Part shown: positions 49,065 through 58,453 of the stretch, piece by piece
How positions within the stretch are numbered: the first letter of the stretch is position 1
Layout: each line of letters opens with the position of its first letter
Position numbers and translations under genes: made by a program
Source: an uncultured Christensenella sp.
Lineage (GTDB): Bacteria; Bacillota; Clostridia; Christensenellales; Borkfalkiaceae
DNA: 64,000 nucleotides
Reading direction: 5' to 3'
Assembly: GCA_910576655.1 (NCBI GenBank)
Contig: CAJTJC010000002.1
Span: 62,001 to 126,000 of the forward strand
Notes under the pieces: generated by a model
What the model was told of the DNA's origin: nothing
Seen by the model: only the letters and a program-made list of their open reading frames with translations
Database searches by the model: none

Positions 49065-49734
49065 GTATGGTATGGTTTTTTGCGTGGTGGCGGACGGAAC
49101 GCTTAAAAATTTCAAGACCTTGCCTGAGTGCGACGTGGCGGTATTCGGCTTTAACGGACTGGGCGAGGTGGACTACGAGAAAGAGCTGAAGGGCGTGTCG
49201 GATAAGTTCGAGGACGCGGCTCGCCTTTCCAAAGCGGCGGGCTGCGGAGTGCTTTGCGGCTGTTATACGAAGAGCAGGGGCGTCGTCAGAAAATCGGTGT
49301 CGGTTGCCGACGGCGGAAAGCTGCTCGGTATTTCGGATATGAATTTCGTGCTCGACAGCGAGGACTACAAAAGCGGCGCGGGGCTGGGCGTGTACTCGGT
49401 CGGCGGTTATAAAATAGGGCTTTGTATCGAAAACGATTTGCTGTTCCCCGACGCGTTCAAGGCGCTTGCGCTTTGCGGCTGTAACGCGGTGGTCGTGTTT
49501 ATGGAGGAGGTCAAAAATATTCTGCCCGCGCTGGTTATTAGAACGTACTCCTACCTTTACGGCGTGCCCGTTATTATGTGCGCCGGCAAGACCGCGTTTT
49601 ATTCCGAGGTCACGGGCGAGCTTGCGACCTCGTCTCTGCCCGTATCGTATTTCGACGTAAGCACCTGCCCGCAATACCGCAAGGTGACTATGCGCACCAA
49701 GGGGCTTTACAACGATTTTAGCGAAGACTATTAA
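49063..49734 (+). CDS. Nitrilase/carbon-nitrogen hydrolase-like protein
   Basis: About 223 aa from ATG 49063; neither this nor the alternative ATG at 49072 has an SD. Nitrilase-superfamily outline: N-terminal strand MVFCVVADGTLKNF, Lys region SVSVADGGKLLGISDMNFVL, Cys elbow YKIGLCIENDLLFPDAFKAL, and the C-terminal VPVIMCAGKTAF. The usual CYDxxFPE becomes CIENDLLFPD, so the Cys is kept while surrounding residues differ. The catalytic Glu is less clear. It could be an active amidase with unusual specificity or a degenerate family member. Precedes yicC. Confidence 0.65.
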   Translation: MYGMVFCVVADGTLKNFKTLPECDVAVFGFNGLGEVDYEKELKGVSDKFEDAARLSKAAGCGVLCGCYTKSRGVVRKSVSVADGGKLLGISDMNFVLDSEDYKSGAGLGVYSVGGYKIGLCIENDLLFPDAFKALALCGCNAVVVFMEEVKNILPALVIRTYSYLYGVPVIMCAGKTAFYSEVTGELATSSLPVSYFDVSTCPQYRKVTMRTKGLYNDFSEDY

Positions 49735-49751
49735 AAGGCTTGTTAATTTGC

Positions 49752-49780
49752 TTGAAATTTTTTTTAAACGCTGTTATAAT
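49752..49780 (+). promoter_or_regulatory. Promoter of the yicC-gmk-rpoZ-priA operon
   Basis: TTGAAA (49752-49757), 17-bp spacer, TATAAT (49775-49780). A leader hairpin (TATCC-TTAC-GGATA with flanking GC pairs, about 49788-49820) lies before the RBS ACGGAG. Confidence 0.75.
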
Positions 49781-49848
49781 TAAACTGAACCTGCCTATCC
49801 TTACGGATAAAAGCGGGTTTGACGCAATATATAAAACGGAGTTGCTCT

Positions 49849-50724
49849 ATGCTGAGTATGACGGGATACGGAAGAGGCGAATACAGGGAAGGCGGTATAG
49901 AACTTACCGTCGAGATTAAGACCGTCAACAACCGTTATCTCGACGTGTCAATCAAATCTCCGCGCGTGTTTATCGCCTGCGAGGACGTAATCCGTTCCGC
50001 GGTGCGCGAAAAGATGACCCGCGGACACGCCGACGTTTTTATATCTCTTTCGGACAAGCGCGAAAAGTGCAAAACGCTGTACCTCGACGAGGGAACGGCA
50101 AAGGCGTATGCGGACGCAGCGCGTCGCGTTAAGCAAATGTTGCCCGATGCGGCCGACGATTTTACGGTGACGTCGGTGCTGCGTTATCCCGACGTAATCC
50201 GCGCCGAAGAGAGCAACGCGGCGGACGGCGAGCTGTTAACCGCGCTTACGGCGGCGCTCGATACGGCGCTGGACAGGCTTAACGCAATGCGTGAGATTGA
50301 GGGCGGCAAGCTTGCCGCGGATATGCTTGCGAGAATGAAAACCGTAGAGGGATACGTGGCGTCGATAACCGAGCGCGCCCCGCAGGTAGCCGAAAATTAC
50401 AGGTCCAGGCTCGAAGCGAAAATGAAGAAGCTTTTAGAGGGCGTCGAGGTCGACGAGGGCAGACTTCTTACCGAGGTCGCGCTGTTTTCGGATAAAAGCA
50501 ATATAGACGAAGAGCTGACCCGTCTGGGCTCGCACACGGAGCAGTTCAGACAAATCTGCACGGAAAAGCTCGTGGGAAGAAAACTGGACTTTCTCGTTCA
50601 GGAATTCAACCGCGAAACCAACACAATCTGTTCAAAGTCCAACGATATAGAAGTTACGCGGTTGGGGCTTGCGATGAAAAACGAAATCGAAAAAATCCGC
50701 GAACAAGTACAGAACGTGGAGTAG
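49849..50724 (+). CDS. yicC: YicC-family endoribonuclease
   Basis: 291 aa from ATG 49849; an in-frame TTG 30 bases earlier lies in the leader hairpin region. MLSMTGYGRGEYREGGIELT and EIKTVNNRYLDVSIKSPR are the YicC N-terminal motifs; GRKLDFLVQEFNRETNTICS and KSNDIEVTRLGLAMK form the C-terminal DUF1732. The family cleaves RNA. In Clostridia yicC is normally followed by remA then gmk; remA is missing here. Confidence 0.93.
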   Translation: MLSMTGYGRGEYREGGIELTVEIKTVNNRYLDVSIKSPRVFIACEDVIRSAVREKMTRGHADVFISLSDKREKCKTLYLDEGTAKAYADAARRVKQMLPDAADDFTVTSVLRYPDVIRAEESNAADGELLTALTAALDTALDRLNAMREIEGGKLAADMLARMKTVEGYVASITERAPQVAENYRSRLEAKMKKLLEGVEVDEGRLLTEVALFSDKSNIDEELTRLGSHTEQFRQICTEKLVGRKLDFLVQEFNRETNTICSKSNDIEVTRLGLAMKNEIEKIREQVQNVE

Positions 50725-50727
50725 TTG

Positions 50728-51270
50728 ATGAACAAGCTGATTGTAATATCCGGTCCGTCGGGCGTAGGAAAGGGAACGATAGTCAACGAGCTGTTGAAAA
50801 AGGGCGATTACGCCCTCAGTATTTCCTGCACTACGCGTCCGCCCAGAAAGGGTGAAACGGAAGGGGTTTCATATTTCTTTATAAATCGGGACAAGTTTCT
50901 TTCTATGATTGAAGAGGGCGGTTTTCTGGAATACGACAATCATTTCGAAAACTACTACGGCACGCCTAAGGACTTCGTCGAAAAGCAGCTGCAAACCAAA
51001 AACGTCATTCTCGAAATAGAGGTGAACGGCGCGCTTAACGCAAAAAAGTCCTATCCGCAGGCAATTTTAATAATGATACTACCGCCCAGCTTCGACGAAT
51101 TAAAGTCGCGTCTCGTCGGGCGCGGAACGGAAAATTCCGAAAAAATAGCCAACCGCATGAGCCGTATTGATTACGAGCTTTCGCTTAGGGACAAGTACGA
51201 CTATATAGTGGTGAACGACGACCTTGACAGGGCGGTCGGCGAAATCGAAGAAATAATAAAAAATTCTTGA
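50728..51270 (+). CDS. gmk: Guanylate kinase
   Basis: 180 aa from ATG 50728. P-loop SGPSGVGKGTIVNELL, SCTTRPPRKGETEGVSYFFI for GMP binding, and EVNGALNAKKSYPQ. Makes GDP from GMP. Starts three bases after the yicC stop. Confidence 0.96.
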   Translation: MNKLIVISGPSGVGKGTIVNELLKKGDYALSISCTTRPPRKGETEGVSYFFINRDKFLSMIEEGGFLEYDNHFENYYGTPKDFVEKQLQTKNVILEIEVNGALNAKKSYPQAILIMILPPSFDELKSRLVGRGTENSEKIANRMSRIDYELSLRDKYDYIVVNDDLDRAVGEIEEIIKNS

Positions 51271-51283
51271 ACGAGGTAAATAT

Positions 51284-51502
51284 ATGATAAATAATCCTTC
51301 GGTCGATATGCTTATCGACAAGCTCGGCGGAGACGAGGCTCCCGCGTCGCGTTACTGCCTTTGCGTTGTAGCGGCAAAGCGCGCCCGTCAGATACTCGAG
51401 CATCACATGGCGCAGGGTCCCAACCCCAACGAATATCTCAAAGAGATTTCGGTTGCGTGCCGTGAAATTGCCGACGGCAAAATCAAGTATACGAAAGATT
51501 AA
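51284..51502 (+). CDS. rpoZ: RNA polymerase omega subunit
   Basis: 72 aa. MINNPSVDMLIDKLGGDEAP, then SRYCLCVVAAKRARQI: the omega signature. Helps assemble beta-prime. Follows gmk by 13 bases. After it, a hairpin (GCGGTTTTC ... GAAAACCGC, about 51508-51534) may partly terminate before priA. Confidence 0.92.
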   Translation: MINNPSVDMLIDKLGGDEAPASRYCLCVVAAKRARQILEHHMAQGPNPNEYLKEISVACREIADGKIKYTKD

Positions 51503-51558
51503 CATTACTGCGGTTTTCAGGCAATGAAAACCGCAATAATTTTCATAGGGGGCGTAAC

Positions 51559-53727
51559 GTGTTCGCGCAGGTGATAGTGGATATTGCGCACAGTCAGGTG
51601 GACAGGGTTTTCGAATATTCCTGTCCCGACACGCTGGCTGCGGGCAGCAGGGTCAAGGTGCCGTTCGGCGGCAGAAAGATAGACGGCTTCGTCATAGGCG
51701 TAAGCCCCGTTTCGTCGTACCCTGCCGACAAGGTCAAGCCCGTTGCCGAGGTCTTTGACGAACCGCCCGCGATTATCCCCGAATGTCTTGCGCTTATGGA
51801 AAGAATAGCAAGCCGCTACCGCGTGCCCAAGGCAGCGTCGCTCCGGCTGTTTATGCCGTCGGAAATGCGCCTCGGTAAGGTGCGCGTATCGGTAAGGCGG
51901 TTCGCCCGTTTCGCCAAAGATATTCAGTTGCCCGCGTCTGCGAAAAAGCAGCAGCAGGCGCTTGAATTTATCAGGGGCGCGAAGGAAGCGGATTACGCCC
52001 GCTTTGCGGACGAGTTCGGCAGGGGCGCGGTCGACGCGCTGGCTGCAAAGGGCGCGATAGAGGTAGAGGAGCGCAGAATTACCCGCAGCCCGTTTTCCGA
52101 GCTTGCACCCTCGGGCGAAAAGAAAATACTTACCCCCGCGCAGCAGCAGGCGCTCGAAAGCATAGAAAATTCCGACAAGCGCGTACACCTTGTCCACGGC
52201 GTGACGGGCAGCGGCAAAACGGAAATATATTTAAGCGTTATCGCGCGGGAAATCGAGCGCGGCAGAACGGCTGTTTTTCTCGTCCCCGAAATATCGCTGA
52301 CCCCGCAGATGCTGGCTCAGCTGCGCGCCCGCTTCGGCGGCGCGGCGGCTATATTGCATAGCGGACTGTCTGCGGGCGAAAAGTTCGACGAGTGGTGGCG
52401 GCTGCGCTCGGGCGAGGCAAAAATAGCAATCGGAGCAAGAAGCGCGGTGTTCGCCCCGCTTGAAAATATCGGAGCGATTATTATAGACGAGGAGCACGAC
52501 GGTTCGTATTCGAGCGAGTCCGCTCCGAGATACTCCACCGTCGATATAGCCAAATTGCGCGCCGCATATAACGGCGCCAAGCTTATTTTAGGCAGCGCGA
52601 CGCCATCGGTTGAAACGTATGCGCGCGCAGTGAACGGCGAGTACAATTTAATTACCTTAAAGGACAGGATAAACGGCAAGCCACTGCCCGAAATAATAAT
52701 CGCGGATATGACGCGCGAGGTCAAAAGGGGCAACAATACCGCGTTTTCGGCTGCGCTGAGGCAGGAGCTGGACGAAACGCTTAAACGCGGCAGACAGGCA
52801 ATAATATTCCTTAACCGCCGCGGATATTCCCGCACGCTTATGTGCCGCGACTGCGGCTACGTGGCGAAGTGCGAAAACTGCGACGTGTCGCTTACGTACC
52901 ATAGCGAGGAAAACTGTCTTAAATGTCACTACTGCGGAGCGAGGTACCGCATGGTTACCGCCTGTCCAGATTGCGGCGGCGTTCACGTTTTATACGGCGG
53001 CATTGGCACGCAGAGGGTGGTTGCAGACCTTAAAAAGCTGTTCCCCGAGGCGCGCATTTTGAGAATGGATAACGACACCGTTTCGGGCAAGGACGGACAG
53101 TATAAAATATTAAAGCAGTTTTCCGATAAAGAGGCGGATATTCTCGTCGGAACGCAGATGATTGCCAAGGGGCACGACTTCCCTGCCGTAACGCTTGTGG
53201 GCATTTTGGACGCGGATATGAGCCTGTATTTTTCCGACTACCGCAGCGGCGAGAGGACCTTTCAGCTTATCACTCAGGTTTCGGGCAGAAGCGGTCGCGC
53301 GGACGAGGCGGGCAAGGTCGTTTTGCAAACGTGCTCGCCCGATAATTACATACTGCGCTATGCGGTCAGCTACGACTATAACGGGTTTTTCGAAAACGAA
53401 ATCGGGCTGCGAAAGGCGACCTCGTTTCCGCCGTACTCGCTTATATGCAGAGTAATGGTAACTTCGGAAAGCAACGACAAAGCGTTGCAGACTTTGAAAG
53501 AGGTCTATCTCTCGATAGAAAAGCTGCGCGAGGCGCACCCTCAGGAGTTTCTGTTTTTGAATAAAATGCACTCGCCCGTAAAGCGCATACAGGGCAAGCA
53601 CCGCTATCAGGTGCTTATGCGGCTTACAGGCAAGTCGCTTATAGAGAGCGTATACGCGGTCGCGGCGGAAAATACGACTGCGGACTGCCTCGTTTACGTA
53701 GAGGAAAATCCCGCTAATCTGAGTTAA
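51559..53727 (+). CDS. priA: Primosomal replication restart helicase PriA
   Basis: 722 aa, GTG start. N-terminal 3'-DNA-binding domain (VIVDIAHSQVDRVFEYSCPD; PFGGRKIDGFVIG), P-loop VTGSGKTEIYL (~214), DEEHDGSYSS (~310), two zinc sites (CRDCGYVAKCENC; CLKCHYCGARYR...CPDCGG), and helicase motifs RMDNDTVSGKDGQYKIL and QVSGRSGRADEAG. Restarts stalled forks. The coaBC gene often found between rpoZ and priA is absent. Confidence 0.96.
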   Translation: MFAQVIVDIAHSQVDRVFEYSCPDTLAAGSRVKVPFGGRKIDGFVIGVSPVSSYPADKVKPVAEVFDEPPAIIPECLALMERIASRYRVPKAASLRLFMPSEMRLGKVRVSVRRFARFAKDIQLPASAKKQQQALEFIRGAKEADYARFADEFGRGAVDALAAKGAIEVEERRITRSPFSELAPSGEKKILTPAQQQALESIENSDKRVHLVHGVTGSGKTEIYLSVIAREIERGRTAVFLVPEISLTPQMLAQLRARFGGAAAILHSGLSAGEKFDEWWRLRSGEAKIAIGARSAVFAPLENIGAIIIDEEHDGSYSSESAPRYSTVDIAKLRAAYNGAKLILGSATPSVETYARAVNGEYNLITLKDRINGKPLPEIIIADMTREVKRGNNTAFSAALRQELDETLKRGRQAIIFLNRRGYSRTLMCRDCGYVAKCENCDVSLTYHSEENCLKCHYCGARYRMVTACPDCGGVHVLYGGIGTQRVVADLKKLFPEARILRMDNDTVSGKDGQYKILKQFSDKEADILVGTQMIAKGHDFPAVTLVGILDADMSLYFSDYRSGERTFQLITQVSGRSGRADEAGKVVLQTCSPDNYILRYAVSYDYNGFFENEIGLRKATSFPPYSLICRVMVTSESNDKALQTLKEVYLSIEKLREAHPQEFLFLNKMHSPVKRIQGKHRYQVLMRLTGKSLIESVYAVAAENTTADCLVYVEENPANLS

Positions 53728-53752
53728 GATATTACGTTTTAAGGAGTTGTGT

Positions 53753-54214
53753 ATGGCAAGAAAGTTCGTCGTACAGACGGGGGACCCCGTCCTGAGAGAG
53801 AAATGCAAAGAGGTGAAAAGCTTTAATCCCGAGCTTTTTTCGCTTCTTGACGATATGAAGGAAACCGTCCGCGCCGAGAACGGCGCGGGGCTTGCCGCCC
53901 CGCAGATAGGCGTGAATATCCGCGCTGTCGTCGTGGACGTCGAAGAGGGCTTTTTCGAGCTTGTAAATCCCGTGATACTTGCGACCAAGGGCGAGCAGGT
54001 CGGACCCGAGGGCTGTCTTTCGGTTAAGGGCAAGCAGGGCACCGTCGCGCGTCCGTACAGGGTTAAAGCGGAATACCGCGACAGGTTCGGCAGAAAGCAC
54101 AAGCTGACCGCCGAGGGTTTTTTCGCCCGCGCGGTCTGTCACGAGCTCGACCATCTGGACGGCGTTTTGTATACCGACAGGGCAAGCGAAATTCACGATA
54201 TAGAAGAGGACTGA
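53753..54214 (+). CDS. def: Peptide deformylase
   Basis: 153 aa from ATG 53753 (AAGGAG six bases upstream). Motif 1 GAGLAAPQIG, motif 2 EGCLS (metal Cys), motif 3 HELDH. Type 1-like. Removes formyl from new proteins. Paired with fmt two bases downstream. Confidence 0.96.
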   Translation: MARKFVVQTGDPVLREKCKEVKSFNPELFSLLDDMKETVRAENGAGLAAPQIGVNIRAVVVDVEEGFFELVNPVILATKGEQVGPEGCLSVKGKQGTVARPYRVKAEYRDRFGRKHKLTAEGFFARAVCHELDHLDGVLYTDRASEIHDIEED

Positions 54215-54216
54215 AT

Positions 54217-55128
54217 ATGAAAATAATTTTTGCGGGTTCGCCCGAATACGCCGTACCCGCCTTAAAAGCGTTGCACGAACGCTACGGAGTCGCGGCGGTG
54301 ATTACTCAGCCAGACAAGCCCGTCGGCAGGAAAAAGACGCTTACGCCGACGGCGGTTAAAACAGCCGCGCTCGCGCTCGGTCTGCCCGTGTACGATTTCG
54401 AAAAAATAAGAAACAACGTGGACGAGGTCAGGGCTATCGGCGCGGATATAATGATAACCTGCGCGTACGGGCAGCTGCTCACGCAGGCGGTGCTGGACTG
54501 CTTCCCCGAGGGCGTGTGGAATCTGCACGCCTCGCTACTGCCCAAATTCCGCGGCGCGTCGCCCATTCAGTCGGCGATACTTGCGGGTGAAACGCATACG
54601 GGCGTGACCGTAATGCGTACCGAGCTTTCGCTTGATACGGGCGGCATACTGCTTGTAAAGCGCTGCGAAATCGGTAATAGAAACAGTGCCGAGCTTTCCG
54701 CGGTTTTGTCGCAGCTTTCCGCGGAGGCGGCGGTAGAGGCGGTCAGGCTAATCGAAGCGGGAAACCCCCAGCTTCTCGTTCAGGACGAGGCGCAGGCAAC
54801 GCTCTGCAAAAAAATCACGAAGGAAGGCTGCGCCATCGATTTTCGCCGTTCGGCGCTGGATATATGCCGATTAGTGCGCGCAATGAACCCCGAGCCTTAC
54901 GCATACTGCCACCTTAACGGCGTCGTCGTCAACGTGTTGAACGCCGAGCCGTACGAGGCTTCCGGCGCGGCGGGAGAGATTGTTTCCGCCGATAAGCGCG
55001 GAATTATCGTCGGCTGCGGCGACGGCGCGGTAAATATAACCGCGTTGCAGCTTGCGGGCGGCAGGGCAATGACTGCCGCGGACTGCGTAAACGGCAGAAA
55101 GATAAAGGCGGGCGACAGGCTTGACTAA
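54217..55128 (+). CDS. fmt: Methionyl-tRNA formyltransferase
   Basis: 303 aa. FAGSPEYAVPALKALHERYG, ITQPDKPVGRKKTLTPTAVK and the folate/catalytic HASLLPKFRGASPIQSAIL (with SLLP loop). C-terminal OB-like domain. Formylates initiator Met-tRNA; partner of def. Stop overlaps the rsmB start by 8 bases. Confidence 0.97.
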   Translation: MKIIFAGSPEYAVPALKALHERYGVAAVITQPDKPVGRKKTLTPTAVKTAALALGLPVYDFEKIRNNVDEVRAIGADIMITCAYGQLLTQAVLDCFPEGVWNLHASLLPKFRGASPIQSAILAGETHTGVTVMRTELSLDTGGILLVKRCEIGNRNSAELSAVLSQLSAEAAVEAVRLIEAGNPQLLVQDEAQATLCKKITKEGCAIDFRRSALDICRLVRAMNPEPYAYCHLNGVVVNVLNAEPYEASGAAGEIVSADKRGIIVGCGDGAVNITALQLAGGRAMTAADCVNGRKIKAGDRLD

Positions 55129-56332
55129 TCCGCTTTGCGACGCGTACCTGATACTTACCAAGGTTTACAGGGACGGAAAATATTTAAAGCAGGCGATAGC
55201 CGAAACCATGATAGAGCCTCTTAACAAGGCGCGCACCGTGAAGATTTGCTACGGCGTGCTGGAAAAGGATATTTACCTCGGCTATATTATCGGTGCAAAT
55301 ACGTCCAAGCCGCCTAAAACGCCCGTAAAAATCATACTTAAAATAGCGCTGTATATGCTTGAATTTATGGACAAGCACGACTATATGGTCGTGGACAGCG
55401 CGGTCGAACTCGTTAAAAAGGCGGGCAAGGACGGAGCGGCGGGTTTCGTCAACGCGTTCCTGCGTTCGTATAAAATACCCGCTTTGCCCGAAAAATCCGA
55501 CGAGCGGCTTTCGGTGGAATGCAGCGCCCCGCTATGGCTTGTAAAAAAAATAAAGCGTAGCTACAAGGGCGAGGCGGCGGAAATACTTTCGTGCCCGAGC
55601 GAAGGGGTTTGCGTCCGCTTTGTGCGCGGCGCGGAAAAGTATCTTTCAAAACCGCATACGGACACTCCCTTCGAGGGCGTGTATATATTCAAAAATTTCG
55701 TTCGCGACGAGGGTTTCGACAGGGGCGATTATACGTTCCAGTCGGTCGGGTCGGTCGCTATTTGCTCGGCAATATCCCCGTGCAAAAACCTGCTTGACGC
55801 ATGTGCCGCCCCCGGCGGTAAGTCGGTGCTGCTAAGCGGTAAATGCACCGTCACCGCGTGCGAGCTTCACGCTCACCGCGTCGGGCTTATCAACGCTTAC
55901 GCCGAGAGAATGGGCGCAAAGTTAAAGGTTATACAGGCGGATTCGACGGTGTTTAACCCCGAATTCGAAAACGCGTTCGACGCGGTGCTTTGCGACGCGC
56001 CGTGTTCGGGCACGGGCGTCATAAACGAAAACCCCGATATAAAGCTTTTTCGCCGCGAAGAGGATATAGCGGGGCTTAAAGAGGTTCAGCTTAAAATTCT
56101 TTTAAACTGCGCGCGGTACGTAAAGAGCGGCGGTGCGCTGTACTATTCGACCTGTTCGGTTCTGCCCGAGGAAAACGACAGCGTCGCGTACGGGTTTTTG
56201 CAAACAAGCGGCTTCGCGCTTGAAATTCCCGACAGTCCGTTGCCCCACCGCAGGACGAAATTCGGCTTGCAGTTTTTGCCGCACGTATCGCTCGGCGCGG
56301 GCTTTTTCGTAACCAAGTTTATAAAGCAATGA
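55121..56332 (+). CDS. rsmB: 16S rRNA m5C967 methyltransferase RsmB
   Basis: 403 aa with a TTG start overlapping fmt. NusB-like RNA-binding N-domain (1-140), SAM site LLDACAAPGGKSVLL, catalytic Cys in CDAPCSGTGVI and second Cys in YSTCSVLPEEN. Ends with ATGA overlap into rlmN. Confidence 0.93.
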   Translation: MTNPLCDAYLILTKVYRDGKYLKQAIAETMIEPLNKARTVKICYGVLEKDIYLGYIIGANTSKPPKTPVKIILKIALYMLEFMDKHDYMVVDSAVELVKKAGKDGAAGFVNAFLRSYKIPALPEKSDERLSVECSAPLWLVKKIKRSYKGEAAEILSCPSEGVCVRFVRGAEKYLSKPHTDTPFEGVYIFKNFVRDEGFDRGDYTFQSVGSVAICSAISPCKNLLDACAAPGGKSVLLSGKCTVTACELHAHRVGLINAYAERMGAKLKVIQADSTVFNPEFENAFDAVLCDAPCSGTGVINENPDIKLFRREEDIAGLKEVQLKILLNCARYVKSGGALYYSTCSVLPEENDSVAYGFLQTSGFALEIPDSPLPHRRTKFGLQFLPHVSLGAGFFVTKFIKQ

Positions 56333-57363
56333 AAATTTTACAGGATTTGAGTTTTACCGAACTCGAAAATTTAATAGAGCAGCTCGGCGAAAAGAAATTC
56401 CGTGCGGCGCAGCTGAATACGGGGCTTATGCAGGGTAAGCGCATTTCCGCAATAAATATTCCCGCCGCGCTTAAAGACGGACTGCTGCAAGAATACGTTG
56501 ACGAGCCGCTGAAAATCGTTCAGACGCTCACCTCGTCCGACGGCACCGAAAAGTATCTCTTTTCGCTTGCCGACGGAAACGTAATAGAGGGCGTTTTAAT
56601 GAAATACGAGTACGGATATTCGCAGTGCGTTTCAACTCAGGTCGGCTGCCGTATGGGGTGCAAGTTCTGCGCAAGCACTCTCGGCGGGCTGGTGCGCAAT
56701 CTGACCGCGGGCGAAATTCTTTCGCAGATACTCGTGGTAAACGCGCTCGTGAAAATGAAGGGCGGCTCGGTTAAAAAGGTAGTGCTTATGGGCAGCGGAG
56801 AGCCGCTTGACAACTACGCTAACGTGGTAAGGTTTTTGCGCAATCTCGCGGCGCCTACGGGTATAAATATTTCGCCGCGCAACGTGTCGCTTTCCACCTG
56901 CGGACTGGTTCCGCAAATGCGTTCGCTTGCCGACGAGGGGTTGGGCGTCAACCTCACCGTATCCCTTCACCAAACCACGGACGAGGGGCGCGCGAGGACT
57001 ATGCCGATAGCTAAAAGGTATTCCATTGCCGAAATTCTGGAAGCGTGCAATTACTACTTTAAAAAGACGGGCAGGCGGTACATTTTCGAGTATACGCTAA
57101 TCGACGGCGAAAACTGCGACAGGGAGCACGCGAGGCAGCTAATCGCGCTGTTAAAGGGCAGGTGCTGCCACGTCAATTTAATCAGACTTAACGAAGTAAA
57201 GGAAAGAAAGCTGCTTTCCGCAACTGACAGGCAGGCGTACGAATTTTTGGGCTGGCTTGAAAAGGGCGGACTTTCCGCAACCGTGCGCAGGCGTATGGGC
57301 GCGGATATAGGCGGAGCCTGCGGTCAACTGCGGGCAAGCTTTTTGGAGGGTAAAAAATGTTAA
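56329..57363 (+). CDS. rlmN: Dual-specificity 23S rRNA/tRNA m2A methyltransferase RlmN
   Basis: 344 aa. Radical SAM CxxxCxxC in VGCRMGCKFCAS (~107-114), GSGEPLDNYANVVRF, SLHQTTDEGRARTMPI, and the acceptor Cys in GADIGGACGQLR near the C-terminus. Methylates A2503 of 23S rRNA and A37 of tRNAs. Overlaps the next gene by 7 bases. Confidence 0.96.
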   Translation: MKILQDLSFTELENLIEQLGEKKFRAAQLNTGLMQGKRISAINIPAALKDGLLQEYVDEPLKIVQTLTSSDGTEKYLFSLADGNVIEGVLMKYEYGYSQCVSTQVGCRMGCKFCASTLGGLVRNLTAGEILSQILVVNALVKMKGGSVKKVVLMGSGEPLDNYANVVRFLRNLAAPTGINISPRNVSLSTCGLVPQMRSLADEGLGVNLTVSLHQTTDEGRARTMPIAKRYSIAEILEACNYYFKKTGRRYIFEYTLIDGENCDREHARQLIALLKGRCCHVNLIRLNEVKERKLLSATDRQAYEFLGWLEKGGLSATVRRRMGADIGGACGQLRASFLEGKKC

Positions 57364-57788
57364 TAGCAATTATAGGCGAAAGCTGTACGGGCAAGTCGAC
57401 GCTTGCCGACAGACTTAAAGGCGATTTCAACGCGCAGGTATATACGGGTAAGGACTATCTGCGGCTTGCCAAAAATCAGGCGGAGGCGGAAGCGGCTTTT
57501 AAAGCCTTGCTCGAAAATTCGGTAAACGGTGAAAACGTCGTTTACGTAATAACCGAAAGCGAGCATTTGCGGCTGCTGCCCGAGGGCTGCTTTAAAGTGC
57601 TCGTTACTGCAGAGCTTGCCGTCATAAAGGAAAGGTTTGCCGCGCGTATGCGCGGAATTCTGCCGCCGCCCGTTGCGGCTATGCTTGAAAACGGTCACGG
57701 CAGGTTCGACGATATCGAGCGCGATTTTCACTACGGCGGGGATTACGAAGCTTTGGTAAAGGCAATCGGGGGAAGATATGGAAATTAA
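57357..57788 (+). CDS. Small P-loop NTPase/kinase-like protein
   Basis: 143 aa. N-terminal MLIAIIGESCTGKSTLADRL is a clear Walker A of the adenylate-kinase/guanylate-kinase type. YVITESEHLRLLP could hold Walker B-like residues, and ERFAARMRG a lid-like Arg region. No full kinase family recognised. It sits between rlmN and rpe, exactly where prpC-prkC-rsgA lie in Bacillus. GGAGGG before the ATG; overlaps both neighbours. Substrate unknown. Confidence 0.72.
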   Translation: MLIAIIGESCTGKSTLADRLKGDFNAQVYTGKDYLRLAKNQAEAEAAFKALLENSVNGENVVYVITESEHLRLLPEGCFKVLVTAELAVIKERFAARMRGILPPPVAAMLENGHGRFDDIERDFHYGGDYEALVKAIGGRYGN

Positions 57789-58446
57789 AATAGCGCCGTC
57801 TATACTTTCGGCGGATTTTTCCGAAATGGGCGCGGCTGTAAAGAAGTTGGAAAAAAGCGGCGCGGATATGATACACTGCGACGTTATGGACGGCAGCTTC
57901 GTCGCGCCGATAACCTTCGGCGCGCAGATGGTAAAAAACGTCCGTCCGTTGACCAAGCTTCCGCTCGACGTTCACCTTATGATTGAGCACCCGAAATCGC
58001 AGATTAAATTCTTTGCGGACGCAGGCGCGGATATAATTACAGTGCATTACGGCGCGTGCGCGAAAATTTCTCAAACCTATCTCAGGGAAACGCTTGAAGA
58101 GATAAAGTCGCTCGGCGTAAAGTGCGGGGCGGTAGTCAATCCCGACGTGCCCGTGGAAAATATTTTTCCAGTGTTCGGGCTTTGCAATATGGTGCTGCTG
58201 ATGTCGGTATTCCCCGGCTACGGCGGTCAGAAATATATCGCGGAGGTTACGCCGAAAATCGCAAAGGCACGGGAATATGCCCGCTCGATTGGCAAGCCGG
58301 ACATGGACGTAGAGGTCGACGGCGGGGTAACCGAAGCAAACTGCGCCGAGATTATTAAAGCGGGGGCGAACGTCCTCGTCGCGGGCAGTACGGTATTCAA
58401 CTCTCTCGATACGTCGGTAACCATACGCAGACTTCGCGGCATATAA
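57778..58446 (+). CDS. rpe: Ribulose-phosphate 3-epimerase
   Basis: 222 aa. TIM barrel with KIAPSILSADFSEMG, HCDVMDGSFVAPITFG, HLMIEHP, VFPGYGGQKYI and EVDGGVTEANC. Pentose phosphate pathway. Overlaps the P-loop gene by 11 bases; followed by the SpoVM-like ORF. Confidence 0.96.
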   Translation: MEIKIAPSILSADFSEMGAAVKKLEKSGADMIHCDVMDGSFVAPITFGAQMVKNVRPLTKLPLDVHLMIEHPKSQIKFFADAGADIITVHYGACAKISQTYLRETLEEIKSLGVKCGAVVNPDVPVENIFPVFGLCNMVLLMSVFPGYGGQKYIAEVTPKIAKAREYARSIGKPDMDVEVDGGVTEANCAEIIKAGANVLVAGSTVFNSLDTSVTIRRLRGI

Positions 58447-58453
58447 TGGCAAT

